A DNA stretch of 64,000 nt from Pseudovirgaria hyperparasitica (GCF_010093815.1 NW_022985562.1:186001-250000), one strand, 5' to 3'; counted from the stretch's first letter, positions 33,480 to 45,634 are shown. Translations and numbers: made by a program. Notes: generated by a model not told the origin, from the sequence alone.

Positions 33480-35454
33480 GGTGGGCACGATGAGAGGACA
33501 AGGTTGTTGGAATGGAAAGGAATACAACACAGAGACACTCAGCGCGATGGCACGACACCATTCAGCTCTGGTAATCGCTATGCATATCGTTGCCCCTCTA
33601 CATAGCGAGTCGTACTCGGCTACGCTGGCTGGTGATGTCAGGTCTGTGGCCCCGATCCAGGGGGCCTGAGGATCTTCAGCGACGAGGGTTCGCGATCGAG
33701 GCGCTCCTATTGCCAAAACAACATCAAAGCGCCTTGGAATGACATTTTGGATATATTTCGGATCGGATCGATGTGGTATTCGCTGTCTCTCTTGTTCTAT
33801 ATGAGGATATGTCAATGCGAGTTGACGTAGAGTCGCTTGTTGTGCAGCACTAGGGCGTCTGCTCGCGGACACAACAGCGACGAACCCAGTTCACGGTCCA
33901 TTGTCCGAACCATGAATGCAACCAGGGATGCCTCTTTCAGCTCACATACCACTTCAGTACGGCGCATCATGAGTGGATACTATTTGAGCGATAGACGGCT
34001 TGAACTGAAGATCTCCATATTCTTCTTGAGCCACAGTGTTGCTAGCTCCGCACACGACCGAGATTGAGTTCTGAAGCTGCTCGGGTCAGAACATATGCTC
34101 TACCCTTGTCAGTGATCATCTTGACTCGTTGACAGAGTTGTAGTCGGTGGCGAGCACCTATCGGTCACTCGGAATATGCAAGAGGTGCATAAGAACGTTG
34201 ATCTGAGTCGTCCGTGCAATTTCCTACATCTCTTCTTGACAGACTGACGATAACGCACCTGAGCTCACCGGCCAGTATTGACTACAACGATGAGCTACTA
34301 CACTGTTGTATAGACTTCAGGAAGCTCTCAAAACAGAGGACGCTAGGTCCACATCACCGTGCAGACAAAATAGGGATGAGTAGGATAATAACGATGACTG
34401 AGATAACGGGCACAAAAGCAGAACATAGAAGACATTCCCCAATCTCAGACAGATACCAACGGATAGAATAAGCCACTCCGCACACGACACCTTCCGAAAG
34501 ACTAAATCGCCCCTTCCACCATCCACTTGTACCACCACTGCCTTCCTCTGTTTGTATCGCTGTCTTCAAAAATAGGCCCAATCGAGAAGAAATCAAAGGG
34601 GAACATGCCAAGCTCTTATTAAACCTCATGTGCTACATACATACAGGAGAGCCATTTAGGGCGAGATTCCATAGACATGGCTCCAATGCATCGTACCCGA
34701 CTCCGCATGACCCTGCATGACCCTGCATCCGCACGCTCAAAGGACGTCTCCGACTGGGCATGAAACGTTGACAAGTGAGTGGCCAGCCCAGCCCAAGAGC
34801 AGTAAAGATATGGTATGTCGTTGAAGTTCGAAGAGTGCTTGCAGGGGTGCGAAGACGGGCAAGGGGTGACCACATGGAGAAACACCTGCATATCTCGCAG
34901 CATCCCTTTGGACGGGCCGACTCGACGGTCCGTTGCGTGACATGCATCGATCAGGCTCCGAGTTCCGTTTACTGGCGGTCGAGCTTGGTATTGGGGAGAT
35001 TCGAGATATGGTCGTTGAACTTCTGTAGACACAGCAGGGGTGTTAGTGTGAGGTAAGAGTCCGTACGACGGCTTTCATCTCAGATGCTAGCCGAGGGCAA
35101 GGCCACGTCGCTTCTTCTTGATGGAACTCGGGGCTTGGAGAGATTTGACAAGATTATTGGGCCATTATGCTGGAGACTGGGTCGTTGTAACATCCTCGTT
35201 GAGGTTCGTGATCATACTGCAGGGTCATGAGGCAAGGAACCGCGGAATGCTCACACCGGACCGTGTATCACAACGTTTGTACCTTGATGTTTGCACACTG
35301 GAAGTCTGCGTATGTGTCTGATTGTAGCGTATACTGCTTTCATCCGTGTCTGAGCTGTCCTAGTGTAGAGTCGTCCGGAACAATTTGTGTCGCGCCACTG
35401 CTCTAGCATCTGGCCAGTCGATTAAAATCGATTTTCGTAGAATCCCACTCCCGC
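33480..35454. other. 2-kb region without a supported gene
   Basis: May include an unrecognised 5' exon of the Knh1-like gene (to about 33870). Frames at 34354-34629 (ends in a hydrophobic segment) and 34619-35032 are ATG-initiated on the minus strand but match no family I know. The right end should hold the 3' flank of the membrane-protein gene. Confidence 0.45.
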
Positions 35455-37560
35455 TCAAGAATATAGCCTATCATCGTGCAGAAGATCTACAAATTGCTCA
35501 TCGCTGTACGTAGATACAGCGATACGTCCAACATCGTCCATTGGGCGGATGTCTCCGATCCTAACCCTAACGTTCCGAAACTTTCGCATCCGCTCTGCTG
35601 CGTCCATCGCAGTTCCGTCTGGCGGTACATGTACGAATGGATTGTCACGTATCATCGACGAGATGTTCATCGCAAGATCAGGAGCTTTGCGTATACGGTC
35701 CAGCACCACGCCCCAGACACCAACTAGAACCATGATCGACGTAGCCACGAGAAGGAGTGTGAGCCAGCCAGTATTGCAGACAAGAACCACCTCTCCATCG
35801 GTAACATTGACTCTCGTACTGCGTACAGCCATCCCGCCTGGTATCACTGTACCTGCGTCTTCACCACCAGGGACATTACCTGGTAATTTATTGGGTACCG
35901 TCGTTAGGCCCATTCCTGCTACCTGGAAAGTGTTCCAGACCTGTGTCCAACGCCAGCTGAACGTTTCGTCCGTCAGATTGTTGACGTGAACACTTTCGTC
36001 GATCGTGCTGTTGTATGGAGCCCAAGGTCGCGTCAGATACCGCTGCGCGAATGTAGGCTGAAAAAAGTATATATTGCACATCATGAATTTAACCATGGTG
36101 TCAAGGAAGATCGAGGGTGTATCACTTGTTCCGCCGTCTAAAGTGGTCCAACCAGTTGGGCGATGTGCTTGTATGGATTCACGCATCCGAGTACCGGTAC
36201 AATTTCGCCCAACGCAAGAGACGTCGAGCTCGACGTAGGTAGTCCGGAGGTCGCATGATGCCGCTGACCATTTCATGTTGTCGTTAATGCCAGCGTAACG
36301 AACAATGCGAGAAGTAAGGCTAGGGTCACTGCTATTCCGGCGAAGGGCAGCTTCAGCAACGGTCTGGTTACCGAAGCTGACCGCAGTGTATACACATCTG
36401 TTATTTTTGATGTAGAACTCGTCCTCACTGATCTGTTGTTCAGGCCAAGGGGCAAAGTCAGGAGTATCCTTATAGTCTCGGTGTAGCCTACAATCCAGAT
36501 ACATGTATTGTGTTTCCTACCGAGCAATGATGAGTTAGAGTCAAAGAGTTCTTAGAAGTGGTTAAATACCAGCTTGAAAGTCGAATTGCTTGTACGTCCG
36601 AGACTCGACATGGGGAGTCCTACTAGACTGGAGGCGACCGTGTTCTCCGATGTCAGCTCATACCAGCCTTGCTCATCAGGTTTTGCAGTCTTCGCTGCCG
36701 CTTCCAGGAACGGGATTTTCAGGTTTCCCCAAGCATCCATCGTAGAATTCTTCATTTCCGCTGGTGCCATTAGGGACGAATGAACGAGTCCATGGAGAAC
36801 GGTCTCTGTCAAAGCAGGATCGGCGGTGTAGTGTGCTATATTTTCTGGCAAGAATTCTGACTCCGCATGGTTGAGATACAAGAGCGTAGCCCCCTTTGAT
36901 GTTGTTCGGAATTCAAATTCGATGATACGCAACGAGGCCTGGCCACCAAGTGGCGAAAAGGCCCATAAAAATATCAGCAATACCCCTAAAGCACCCATGC
37001 GTTGAAACTTGAGCTGTGTCATAATGGTCGCAAAAATGGTCGTACTACCTAGTAATTGATCTAGTGTCTGCAATCTTTCGCCGTTCTCGAGTCTCCATAG
37101 TGCAGCAGCATGCATGGTTTGGCCGACGATAGCAGCAAAGAGGATCGGGAAGACAGTTGGGCCCTGGGACACCATTAATGCTGGCCAGAAATATTGCGAT
37201 GCCGTTGATACTCACATACTTGGCAGTGTCCTCGATGAGCTTCAGATGTTTAATGTACTGCACACCAACGCCACTGTATGTATATACAAATATACCCTGG
37301 ACAAAGAACAGACATGAGATTAAGATGGTGATCACATCACCAATGCTTGCCAGCTTGTTGACAAATCCGACTTTCCGTAGAGGTTGCGCATCTCCATGCC
37401 AGCGTGAGAACGTGATTGAGTCTTGCAGTGTAGATTCAGCTCTCATGGGTTGCTTCGGTTTGGGATTGGCTTGTTGTTCATCCCCACGCTGACCCATGTC
37501 CTCAGGACGGTCGGAGATTTCATGGGAGCAGAAGAGGCTGTCCAAGGAAGTGTGGGACAT
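35455..37560 (-). CDS. Large multi-spanning membrane protein of unknown function
   Basis: Exons 37560-37216, 37163-36570 and 36516-35455 (introns 52 and 53 nt) give 666 aa. The N-terminus is cytosolic and polar. Hydrophobic segments follow at about residues 73-95, 118-137 and 165-185, with the block RLENGERLQTLDQLLGS between the last two and SPLGGQASLR after them. A long extracellular portion with many N-x-S/T sites and cysteines (LDVSCVGRNC) reaches a last membrane segment WLTLLLVATSIMVLVGVWGV. A short cytosolic tail ends the protein. This architecture is common among uncharacterised, lineage-expanded proteins of filamentous ascomycetes. I know no function. The splice joins reproduce the conserved KYGPTVFPILFAA segment, supporting the model. 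Confidence 0.85.
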
Positions 37561-38099
37561 GAGGAAGGAAGCTAACGCTTCGTTCACTCTGAGGCATGGT
37601 CGCTTTAAAGGATACGGTCATTGCGGCGTAGTACAAGACTCAACAATTCTTATCAACAATAGCTTCGGCGGTAAAAGCACTGAAAGGTGCGCTAAGCGCC
37701 GGACCCACTAATTCTAACAGCATAGCCGCTAGTAGAGAAATAGACTATGACAACGTCCACTACACAACTTGGAGCCAGCCATGACCTTGGACGCGACCCG
37801 ATCGACGGTCAGTCATTCATTCATTCACCTAGCTACTTGATGTTGGGCAGCTAACATGAAAGTAAAATATACACAGAAGAAGTGAAACGAGGTCATCTGC
37901 TGAACAAAGTTCCAAAGATGCACATCAGCTAGCCCGGAAATGCGGCAATATGCCGAAGATTGTGAGTAGAGCAGATGTAATTGAGAAAAAAGCAAACGGA
38001 AAGGAGGAGGCATGTCGTTGACCTGCAGTTTGAGCGATACCATTCTCCTCCACTTGTTACTCTCGAGCGAGACGCAGAGAAAGTCTAGAAAGGCGCTCT
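37561..38099. other. Spacer, promoter of membrane-protein gene
   Basis: About 540 bp between the 5' end of the membrane-protein gene and the 3' end of the CAP gene, both on the minus strand. I see no gene. Confidence 0.5.
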
Positions 38100-39227
38100 T
38101 TAATATTGCTTAGCCTCTCCATGAACGGTGGGTTGACCTTTGGGCGATCCGACGTTCTTGCCGTAAAACCCATCCACATTACCTGGAGTGTTGTTAGTCT
38201 CAGAGAGCCAGACATAGAAATGAGATTACTCACCAGAAGGGTAGTAGTTGCAGATGGTGTACCACATTGCCAAGCTGGTACCGCGGCAATCGTACGTGGT
38301 GCAGCCGACAGAGGTCGTCTCCTTCCAGACCACCTGGCTCAGATGACCCCAATCATGGAAGGTTGCCATGTTAGGTTCATAACCTTCAGCGCCTGCGTTG
38401 TTGGCATTATTGTAGTAGGAACCGAATTCACCGTTGTACCAGCCATCCGAGATTTGAGACGCAAGATTGGCGTCGGGTGCACTGGCAGCAAGATTCTGAC
38501 CATAGCCTTCACTGTTTGCATTGTCAGCTAGTCGACCTTGAGGGAGCTTGTGCAGTATAAAAACTTACGTGAAGTGTCCCCATATGCACTTTTGCGCATA
38601 AGCATTAGCAGCATCAGCCAGAGTCTGGTTCCAGACGAGGTCTGTGGCGGAGTGGTTGGCACGATGGACATTGTGTTGATAGAGAACTTTATCCTGATAG
38701 GAAGCACCCTCATTTGGCGGAGACGGAGCTGAAGATGGCTTGGGAGCAGCGGCAGATGGAGTAGGGGCCGGGGCCGGAGGTGCTGGCGCGGAATAACCGT
38801 GGTTAGGCTCTGGAGCGGGCGCTTGATATCCGTGGGTAGGCTCCGGGGCAGGGGCAGGTGAAGGCTCGGACTCAGGTGCAGGCTTTGGAGCTTGAGCATC
38901 AGGCTTAGGGGCAGGCGCAGGGGCGGGCTCAGACTCAGGTGCAGGCTTTGGAACTTCAGCATCAGGTTGAGGAGGGGTTACCTGAATGGGCGAAGACTCC
39001 TCGTTGTTCGGAGATGGCTCATAAGAGTGTTGAAGCGGGTCCTCAGGGTGTTCGTCCTTTGGCGGGGCCTGCTGCTCGGGCTCGGGGGTTGGAGCTGGAC
39101 CGTCAACGTAGACGGTCTGGACCACAGTCTCATACTCCCACTCGGTAACGAGAGCACGCTTGAGCTGTACTGGACCAGAGAGAGCAGTGGCCGCAAAGGC
39201 GGCGATGAGAATGGCTGAAGAACGCAT
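38100..39227 (-). CDS. Secreted CAP/PR-1 (SCP) protein with Pro-rich spacer
   Basis: Exons 39227-38569, 38511-38234 and 38182-38100 (introns 57 and 51 nt) give 339 aa. Residues 1-18 are a signal peptide (SSAILIAAFAATALSG). Residues about 45-185 are a Pro/Glu/Ala-rich spacer with repeated PKPAPESEPAPAPAP-like blocks and HGYQAPAPEP/HGYSAPAPP. The CAP domain fills the rest: YQHNVHRANHSATDLVWN, CIWGHFT-EGYGQN, GHLSQVVWKETTSVGC and ICNYYPSGNVDGFYG, which include the family signatures and cavity residues (His, Glu, His). CAP proteins such as yeast Pry1 bind sterols or lipids outside the cell. The start ATG was chosen because it gives the signal peptide. Confidence 0.93.
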
Positions 39228-42200
39228 GTTTGCAGAACGTCGAGCTTCTTCTTGATGTTTGAATTTTCTTCGAATCTCAGGTCGACTGAGCTGGCCGTTC
39301 ACAACAAAGTTAGCATGTTCCCAAGATTCATTCTTGGAGTTTGGGAGTAGAGGTGAAGATGACTAGACAGCATATTGAGAAAGAAAGAGCATGGAATGAC
39401 AGGTGACAGCTGTCATGCGGGTGTATAAAGTCCGAAAGCAGCTACGTACATTGATAGTATAGCAAGGCCTCACGGAGGTAGACAGAAAGCGACGGAGGTA
39501 CGACTTGAGCGCACGGTGGATATTGTAGAAGGAGTGGACTGCCGAGTGGCAAGGTAAAGAGCGTGTACTTGTGCGAGGACAAGAAAAAGAAGAGAAGGTG
39601 AAGAGCAAAGGAGTGACAGAAAGGTCGGTGAGCGTAGTAGTTAAGAGAAGGGTAGAAAGTAGAGAGGGAGGAGGTGAGGTCAAGAAAAAGGTCTGGGAGG
39701 TGGAGAGTGGAGGTGCCGGGGGGTCACGGGGTCGCATTGTCCAAGTGGTACCTGCCCAGAGTATGCTCGAGTGTTTTGACAACTTGTCACTCTCATACAA
39801 GCAAGGTCTAGCGTGGGCCTAAACGAGATTGAACGCGCGGGGATTGGCCGTGTCGGTCCCCTGGTTTGCTCACTTTTGGCAGGCTCGTCCAGGCCATTAT
39901 GAATCAACGGCAGGTACGATGGGTGGAGTGTTGGGAAATGGCAGGAATCAACAAGTTGAAGGATGGCGGTTGGCTTTGCTCGTCTCGGAATCGCCAACAC
40001 TGTAAGGAAGATGCACTCGAGCGTCACGCAGCGTCGGACAGAATCGAAACAATGTACAGCCGTTGACGGTTGCGTGCTGCTCGGAGATTTAGTCTAAACA
40101 TTCCGGGCCTCCACACGAGAACAAAGCCTTGCTTTAGTCCTGTTGCTCGTCATACCACGCACCATTCCATTAATTACCAAATACACAGCACACAGCACGC
40201 AGGCAAAAGAAAATACAGCGGCTGTCTCGTACGCCATCGCCCAGCATCCGCCAACAAAAGGCAGATTCAGCCTGGTTCATGGGTTATTAAGGCCAAGGCC
40301 AAGCAAGGCCAAGCCAGCAACAGTTTGTCCGTCGTGGAGAACATCCGGGCATCAGATCGCGGCAGATCTGCTTGAGCGACTGGCGAGAACAGGTAGGTAA
40401 CGAGTGCTCGTGCATCAAGTCAGAGACAGAGACAGAGACGTCGACATAAAACCAGAGTGGAGTGGGTGTTAATAATGTGGATGTGTGTGCACGAAGTTTG
40501 GGCGAAAAGTGAAACACAGAGTAGAATGACGTTGGACATGCGGAGGGGATAAGGTAGGCTGCCCTTGTCAAATGGTGGTGGTGGTGGTGGCGGTGGTAAG
40601 TGGGGTACCTTAGCCCTGAACATCAATGATCAGTTAAAATTAGGGGGATTAGGGTTGTTTGAGATTCACAAGGTCGACGCTAGACAGGGAAGTGAAGCTG
40701 CTCAGCTGCACGAAAGTCACCTAAACACCACCACATTGGCCGCCACGTCTGAAGATTCTCGTCGGTTCGCCGGTTAGAGTTATCGATAAGCCGGCACCAT
40801 AATACACCATTACCCCTGATTTCTGGCAATTTGGGCTGACCTGGCTTCCCGACTGGCTGGTTGTCCCCTAGCTTGATTTCGGTTTGGCTTGCGTCCTTCA
40901 TTTCTGACAGGTCAGCCTCCAAAGTGCTTCTTGTTTCAGGTGACAACCAGTAGACGAGCAAAGACGACGAACCGCTGTTGCTCTGCTGCTCTGTCGCTCC
41001 CCGCCGTGTAAGCTGTGTCATATCCTCCTCGTCGGCATCGTATTTACAACCGTCCGTTTCAGCATGTCGACACCACTCGACATCTTCATCTCCAATCTAC
41101 TCACTTCGCACCGTGAACTTGAAGCGCGCGCGCTGTTCAAAGTGACTTATGGTCACGGAGATCGAGAAAGGCCAGAACGATTGGCGTGAGGCAGGGATAC
41201 CGATGCTGCGAAAATATATCTGGAACTCTTCCAGAATCCTCCATCTACCATAGTCGTCAACTCGTCATTAAACATAATACCGTCGAGGCGCCGACTCCGA
41301 TCCATAATTAGCACCTAGAATTCTAGATTAGACTTTCGAATCCTCCTCAATTACTTTTCTTTTTGCGTGGCTCCACCGTCCACCGTAATCTTCTGTGTCT
41401 TTACGAAGCCTGCGCGTATCAAGTATTCGCTCGCTCTGTTCCTCGAGTGGTCCAATGTATCCTGCTCCTCGTTCTGGCCCATTCCGCTCTCATCTCCCTC
41501 TCTCCACTCATGTACAACCAACTATAATCCTACCTGGAGCAATCAACGCTTAGCGTTCGTGATGTGGGTCTGACTGCAACGCGCGAAACGAACCGATACG
41601 AACGATGCAGGGCCCAGCAGTGCTGTCACTGTTGAGAGAGTGCCGACCGACTGGCTCTCTGAACTTCATGTAGAGGCTTGCGATACAGCGAATGGTCTCG
41701 TCAGGTTTGTTTCAACGTACAGTAGCTGCATGACAGCTGCTAGTAAAGTGGGTGCACGACATACCGATGAGCTGATACATACACTTGCCATTGTGTTATG
41801 GTGTCTGAATCCATCATCTTTATGCCATTTGTCTACTGTGTTGCAGCAATGCCTCCATTGTTCACAAGGACATCGACATGGCCTCCCACAAATTCAGAGA
41901 CACATTTCTCTCGGATATTGTCGATGTCGCATAAGTCGCAAATTGCAGAACTGACTGCCCTCTGGTCCGCTCCAGTACTCCAGCTGAGTGTACACTGTGT
42001 GCTCGAGCTGTTCTTTAAGTGGCGATAGAGTTCGACCAATTCCTCGAGCTCCGCAGCTAATGACTACTGTTTTCGGCACTGAGGGAGCTCTGACTTTGAG
42101 AACATGGATGTGCAGGTGCGTGCACGCGACATTCTTCGTATGTACAGTACTGACGTGTCCTTTAACGTCGGTGTACCACATATTTGGCGAATATTGCAAT

Positions 42201-42608
42201 ACAGCTACTGCACTGCATAGGCCTGTAAGACCTTTGTTTCAAAACTGTGATGCTGCAGCGTGCCTCGACACGACTGACAGAATTTACGTTGCTCACTGTC
42301 TACAGCCGACGAAGAACAAAATCGCGACCAGAAATGCGCACTACAGCACAATGGTCGTCCCGTGGTGTGCTACAACTATCTTCCTGGGGTATTCGCGCTG
42401 CACAGCTAGCCACTTCACTGACGATGGCAAACACTAGCAACTGCAATTTTTTTTTAAACAAGGAGCTCGACAAATTAGTACGTGGCTCGACTGAATATAT
42501 TAGAGATATGTGAAGAGCAGGCAGATTCATCGACTATTGCACCCCGTTATACCATCTCTTATAATTTTCCTATCATCCGTGTTCCCTAGGTCTTTTCCGA
42601 CATATTTC
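39228..42608. other. 3.4-kb gene-poor region with one gene relic
   Basis: No intact gene recognised. It includes the CAP gene promoter, a (GGT)n tract at 40573-40597, short frames at 40680-41021 (minus, 113 aa) and 41063-41188 (plus, 41 aa, starting MSTPLDIFISNLL) with no family match, and a short-chain dehydrogenase relic at 41836-42073. Confidence 0.5.
41836..42073 (-). pseudogene. Short-chain dehydrogenase relic
   Basis: On the minus strand one frame reads KTVVISCGARGIGRTL, a decayed Rossmann TGxxxGIG motif. The next frame continues VELYRHLKN, AICDLCDIDNIREKCVS and HVDVLVNNGGIAA, the NNAG motif of SDRs. The pieces are in order but need at least one frame change, and nothing beyond the NNAG motif (no YxxxK) could be found. 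It is a fragment of a host oxidoreductase gene, not an active one. Confidence 0.65.
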
Positions 42609-43551
42609 CTAGCCACGGCGGCGCGTAGAAGGCGTCTTTGAACGCGTCGATTGCGCTGGAGTTGCAGGATCCAGTGGGGTGTTCTTCTTAGCCACAGTGG
42701 CATAGGAGGGAGCGTTCTTGCCTTTCGACTTCTTTACAGCTGGAGCAGTGTTCCAGTAGTAGATCATTTGCCCTGCAAGAACCAAGTTCAGCACGAAGCC
42801 GGCAATGAAACCCCATAGTATAAGAGGATCGGGCACTTCTTGTAAGGTTGTGAAGACGCGTGCAAGGGAACCTGCAAGGTAGTTGAAAACCTGCAATCAT
42901 GTCAGTATTTTCAAATTCAAGACGTCCAGTCTAAGCAAGACCTACAGCAAACGCGCTCAGTTGGCCTGTGGTCCCTTCTTGATACACAGTCCAGATCTGA
43001 GGAATTTTGCTCGCGACACCAAGGACACCAGCTGCAGCTTGGAACATGGCCAAGCGATTGACGTCTACAAGACCGGCATTCTCGTTGAAAAGCGCATAAC
43101 CAGTTGCCGCGAGTCCTGCGATCCAAGCGCCCGCTGCAGGCCCTTTTCCAGAGAAGTGCAGAACCAGTGCGGAAATCGCTACGTTCTGAATCAATATCAA
43201 GGCAGTCTCGCCGTATGTACTGAAGGGAAAGCCATGACGGTAATTGTATGCCAAGCTAATGATGTATGCCGACGTCTCGAGCGCGTACGAAGTAAACGAT
43301 AATCCTTTCGCAGTCTTCGTCTGTAGAAGCTTGATAAGCTGTGGGACTTTGACAATAGCTGAAGCGCCAATTATCGCGATCCCAAGCGCTTTAGAGACCC
43401 CGAGCTTTACGCATTCTGGGTGATTGAGGAGATCGAAGTCTTCGACTACAGTTTTGTAGCAGTATGGTCCGATAAGATCGCGGCCGGCCGTGACGATGGG
43501 CGCCGGGAGACGATGAGTGACTTCCTGAACGTAAGGTCGGATCGCGTCCAT
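42609..43551 (-). CDS. PQ-loop protein, MPDU1-like
   Basis: Exons 43551-42946 and 42890-42609 (intron 55 nt) give 295 aa. Two PQ-loop repeats are visible: AIVKVPQLIKLLQT and GVASKIPQIWTVYQEG, in a seven-helix layout. The length and the N-terminal DLIGPYCYKTVVEDFDL match mannose-P-dolichol utilization defect 1 proteins, which are ER membrane proteins needed for use of dolichol-phosphate-mannose/glucose in glycosylation. The C-terminus is a basic, Ser/Thr-rich cytosolic tail (KKSKGKNAPSYATVAKK). The ATG at 43551 gives MDAIRPYV; the frame is open further upstream without an ATG. Divergent from TAE1 across 497 bp. Confidence 0.92.
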
Positions 43552-44048
43552 CTTGATGCCGGTCTTCGAGGAGTCGGTGAAAGGAGTGAAGTGTCTCAAG
43601 GAGAGTTAAAGAAGGAATATCAGGCGACAATACCGAGTTTACTGTTTTGGGGCAGTGAGCTAAAGTGCCACATTGTCCTTTCTAGTGGTAGTGTGCACGG
43701 ACCTGGAAGGTAGCTTGGACAGTCTGGGGACATGTCTCTGCCTGAAATGTGCCTGAAATATGCCTGAAATGTCCCCAGACTAATGTCCTAGCACTGGACA
43801 AGCTGGATTAACACAGTTGAGCAACAGAGACCTTTTTTATCTGACGTGCCACTGGCTGCAATTATATTCTGCTACGAGCGACCCTACCTGATCTTCTCAG
43901 TTCAATGTCAACTTCACCGAATTGGCATTATTGAAATCCTCTTGAGCCTTGCTGAGCTTGCGAGTCATTCGTCCTAAAGCAGGGCTGCGGCGCAGCAAAC
44001 CACGAATCGGAATACCTTAATATATAAGATCCCAGCGACCCAGGGAGG
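43552..44048. promoter_or_regulatory. Divergent promoter, MPDU1-like / TAE1
   Basis: 497 bp separate the two start codons, so both promoters lie here. It contains the inverted repeat with tandem 11-mers at 43721-43781. Confidence 0.5.
43721..43781. repeat. 13-bp perfect inverted repeat enclosing three 11-bp repeats
   Basis: AGTCTGGGGACAT at 43721-43733 is matched exactly by its reverse complement at 43769-43781. The space between is filled by three tandem copies of TGCCTGAAATR starting at 43739, 43750 and 43761, the last running into the right arm. The 61-bp element could form a hairpin or cruciform, or be a paired factor-binding site. Confidence 0.85.
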
Positions 44049-44786
44049 ATGCTCAAAAAAGTGGGCACAGACACGGCGGGAATACCCCTCACGGATGATG
44101 TCGACACACAAATCAATCAGGAGGATGCCATCAAATACTGGTCTTCAACCGCCCCGACAGTGGACGGTATGCTTGGGGGCTTTCCTCAAGTCTCCTCCAT
44201 AGATCTACGCGGCTCGCTCGCCTTTCTGACAAAGCTTCAACGAGCTTCCAAGCAGCACCCTACCACAAAGCTACTCACCCGTGTAGTCGATTGCGGCGCA
44301 GGCATTGGCCGCATCACTACCGGTCTGTTGGTCGATGTCGCGGAGACTGTTGATATTGTCGAGCCAGTGAAAGAATTCACAGATCGATTTGAGGCGCTGG
44401 AAGAGTACAAGGTGTTGAAAGAGAAAGGCAAGATTGGTGATATCATTGTGCAAGGGCTGCAGACATGGACGCCAGTGCGAAATTACAGTGTAATCTGGAA
44501 CCAATGGTGCCTCTGCCAGCTCAAAGATAAGCAAGTGATCGACTACCTGAGAAGATGTACGCCGTACCTTGAACCTGGCGGCTGGATCATAACGAAAGAG
44601 AACGTTCTACGGGGCCTCGAAGACCAGGATGAGTTCGACAAGCTGGATTCGTCCGTATTGCGCTCAGAGACAAAATTCAAGCACCTCTTCGAAGAAGCAG
44701 GGCTCAAAATCGTCGCCACCCAATATCAGAAAGGATTTCCAGCCGATCTCTATCCAGTTCGGATGTGGGCACTACAAGCAAAATGA
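44049..44786 (+). CDS. TAE1: Protein N-terminal methyltransferase (TAE1/NTMT1)
   Basis: Single exon, 245 aa. YWSSTAPTVDGMLGG (residues 30-44) is the substrate-side signature of NTMT1/Tae1 enzymes. DCGAGIGR (81-88) is the SAM-binding motif I; DIVEPVKEF follows as motif post-I; WNQWCLCQL and LEPGGWIITKEN are later family blocks. The enzyme methylates the alpha-amino group of proteins starting Xaa-Pro-Lys after Met removal, including ribosomal proteins in yeast, in cytosol and nucleus. Length and order of motifs are normal. A short AT-rich leader precedes the ATG. Confidence 0.96.
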   Translation: MLKKVGTDTAGIPLTDDVDTQINQEDAIKYWSSTAPTVDGMLGGFPQVSSIDLRGSLAFLTKLQRASKQHPTTKLLTRVVDCGAGIGRITTGLLVDVAETVDIVEPVKEFTDRFEALEEYKVLKEKGKIGDIIVQGLQTWTPVRNYSVIWNQWCLCQLKDKQVIDYLRRCTPYLEPGGWIITKENVLRGLEDQDEFDKLDSSVLRSETKFKHLFEEAGLKIVATQYQKGFPADLYPVRMWALQAK

Positions 44787-45634
44787 GCTTGGAATCGATG
44801 CTGGGTAATACAACTTAACTCGCAATGTTGAGTGAGCTCTGTCAAGTGTCATACTTGTTGGCATGGTCACAATGCCGTCTTTGAAAGCCACAAACAGCTT
44901 GAGTCCCAGACTTTGCATTGCCAGTCGCCGACATCGAATATCGCGATGGAGACACAATATCGTCTTGCGCTAAGTCTCCGCGAATTGCGACCATACTGTA
45001 CACATATTGGAACGCTCGGGGAAATTGATTCTATCACCCATGACTTCCTACGAATCCCAAGCCCAGTGTGTACTCACTGTCATCGCCTTCTGCATGGTCC
45101 AAGATGTATAATACTTCAACGTCAATCGAGCTGATTGATGCTCGTAACTCATCACTGGTCTGGCAATTAATAGTCAGTAACAGCATGATGGTCTCAGTCC
45201 TTGTGATAGGGCACGAAGCAATAAGTAAACTCAGGAATCGAATCATAATTATGCCTGACTATTGTAGATACACGTGTTCTCGCCCGCATGAAGTACTCAC
45301 TCATGTTCGAGATGTTCTTATGCACAGTGCGTAATGCGACAATCATACGCATGAATCAGGATAGATCGTGCATGTGTTCACCCAACACGGTCAAGTCGGA
45401 AAGAAAAACCGCTGTGCAGCCTCACCATGCATTACACGCATCTCGCAACACAAGAACTATCGAAACCGCTCCCTTTGCCTGGCCTACATCTGCTTTGTCC
45501 TACACAGCTGCACTAGCGTCCATCTGACCACGCACAATGTGACGCAGCACAGTAGACACACATTCCCTCGAGCCCCATCTCTCGTACCCTCTCACTCTCT
45601 TCACCGGCCTATCCGTGTGCATCCGCTCATAAGC
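44787..45634. other. Spacer, no gene seen
   Basis: 848 bp between TAE1 and the small membrane-protein gene. The reading frame of the latter is open upstream to about 45368 but without an ATG. A 70-codon ATG frame on the minus strand (45034-45246) has no recognised relatives. Confidence 0.45.

Noticed and set aside
34619-35032. 137-codon minus-strand frame
   Set aside because: Its first codons are consistent with ATG, but several overlapping frames are equally open and no family is seen; not strong enough to list as a gene.
35561-35570. CTAACCCTAA, telomere-like
   Set aside because: Only about one and a half units and inside the coding exon of the membrane-protein gene; chance occurrence.
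40680-41188. Divergent short frames (113 aa minus, 41 aa plus)
   Set aside because: No recognised domain. The plus frame stops after 41 codons and the continuation is in the same frame after a stop, but nothing identifies it.
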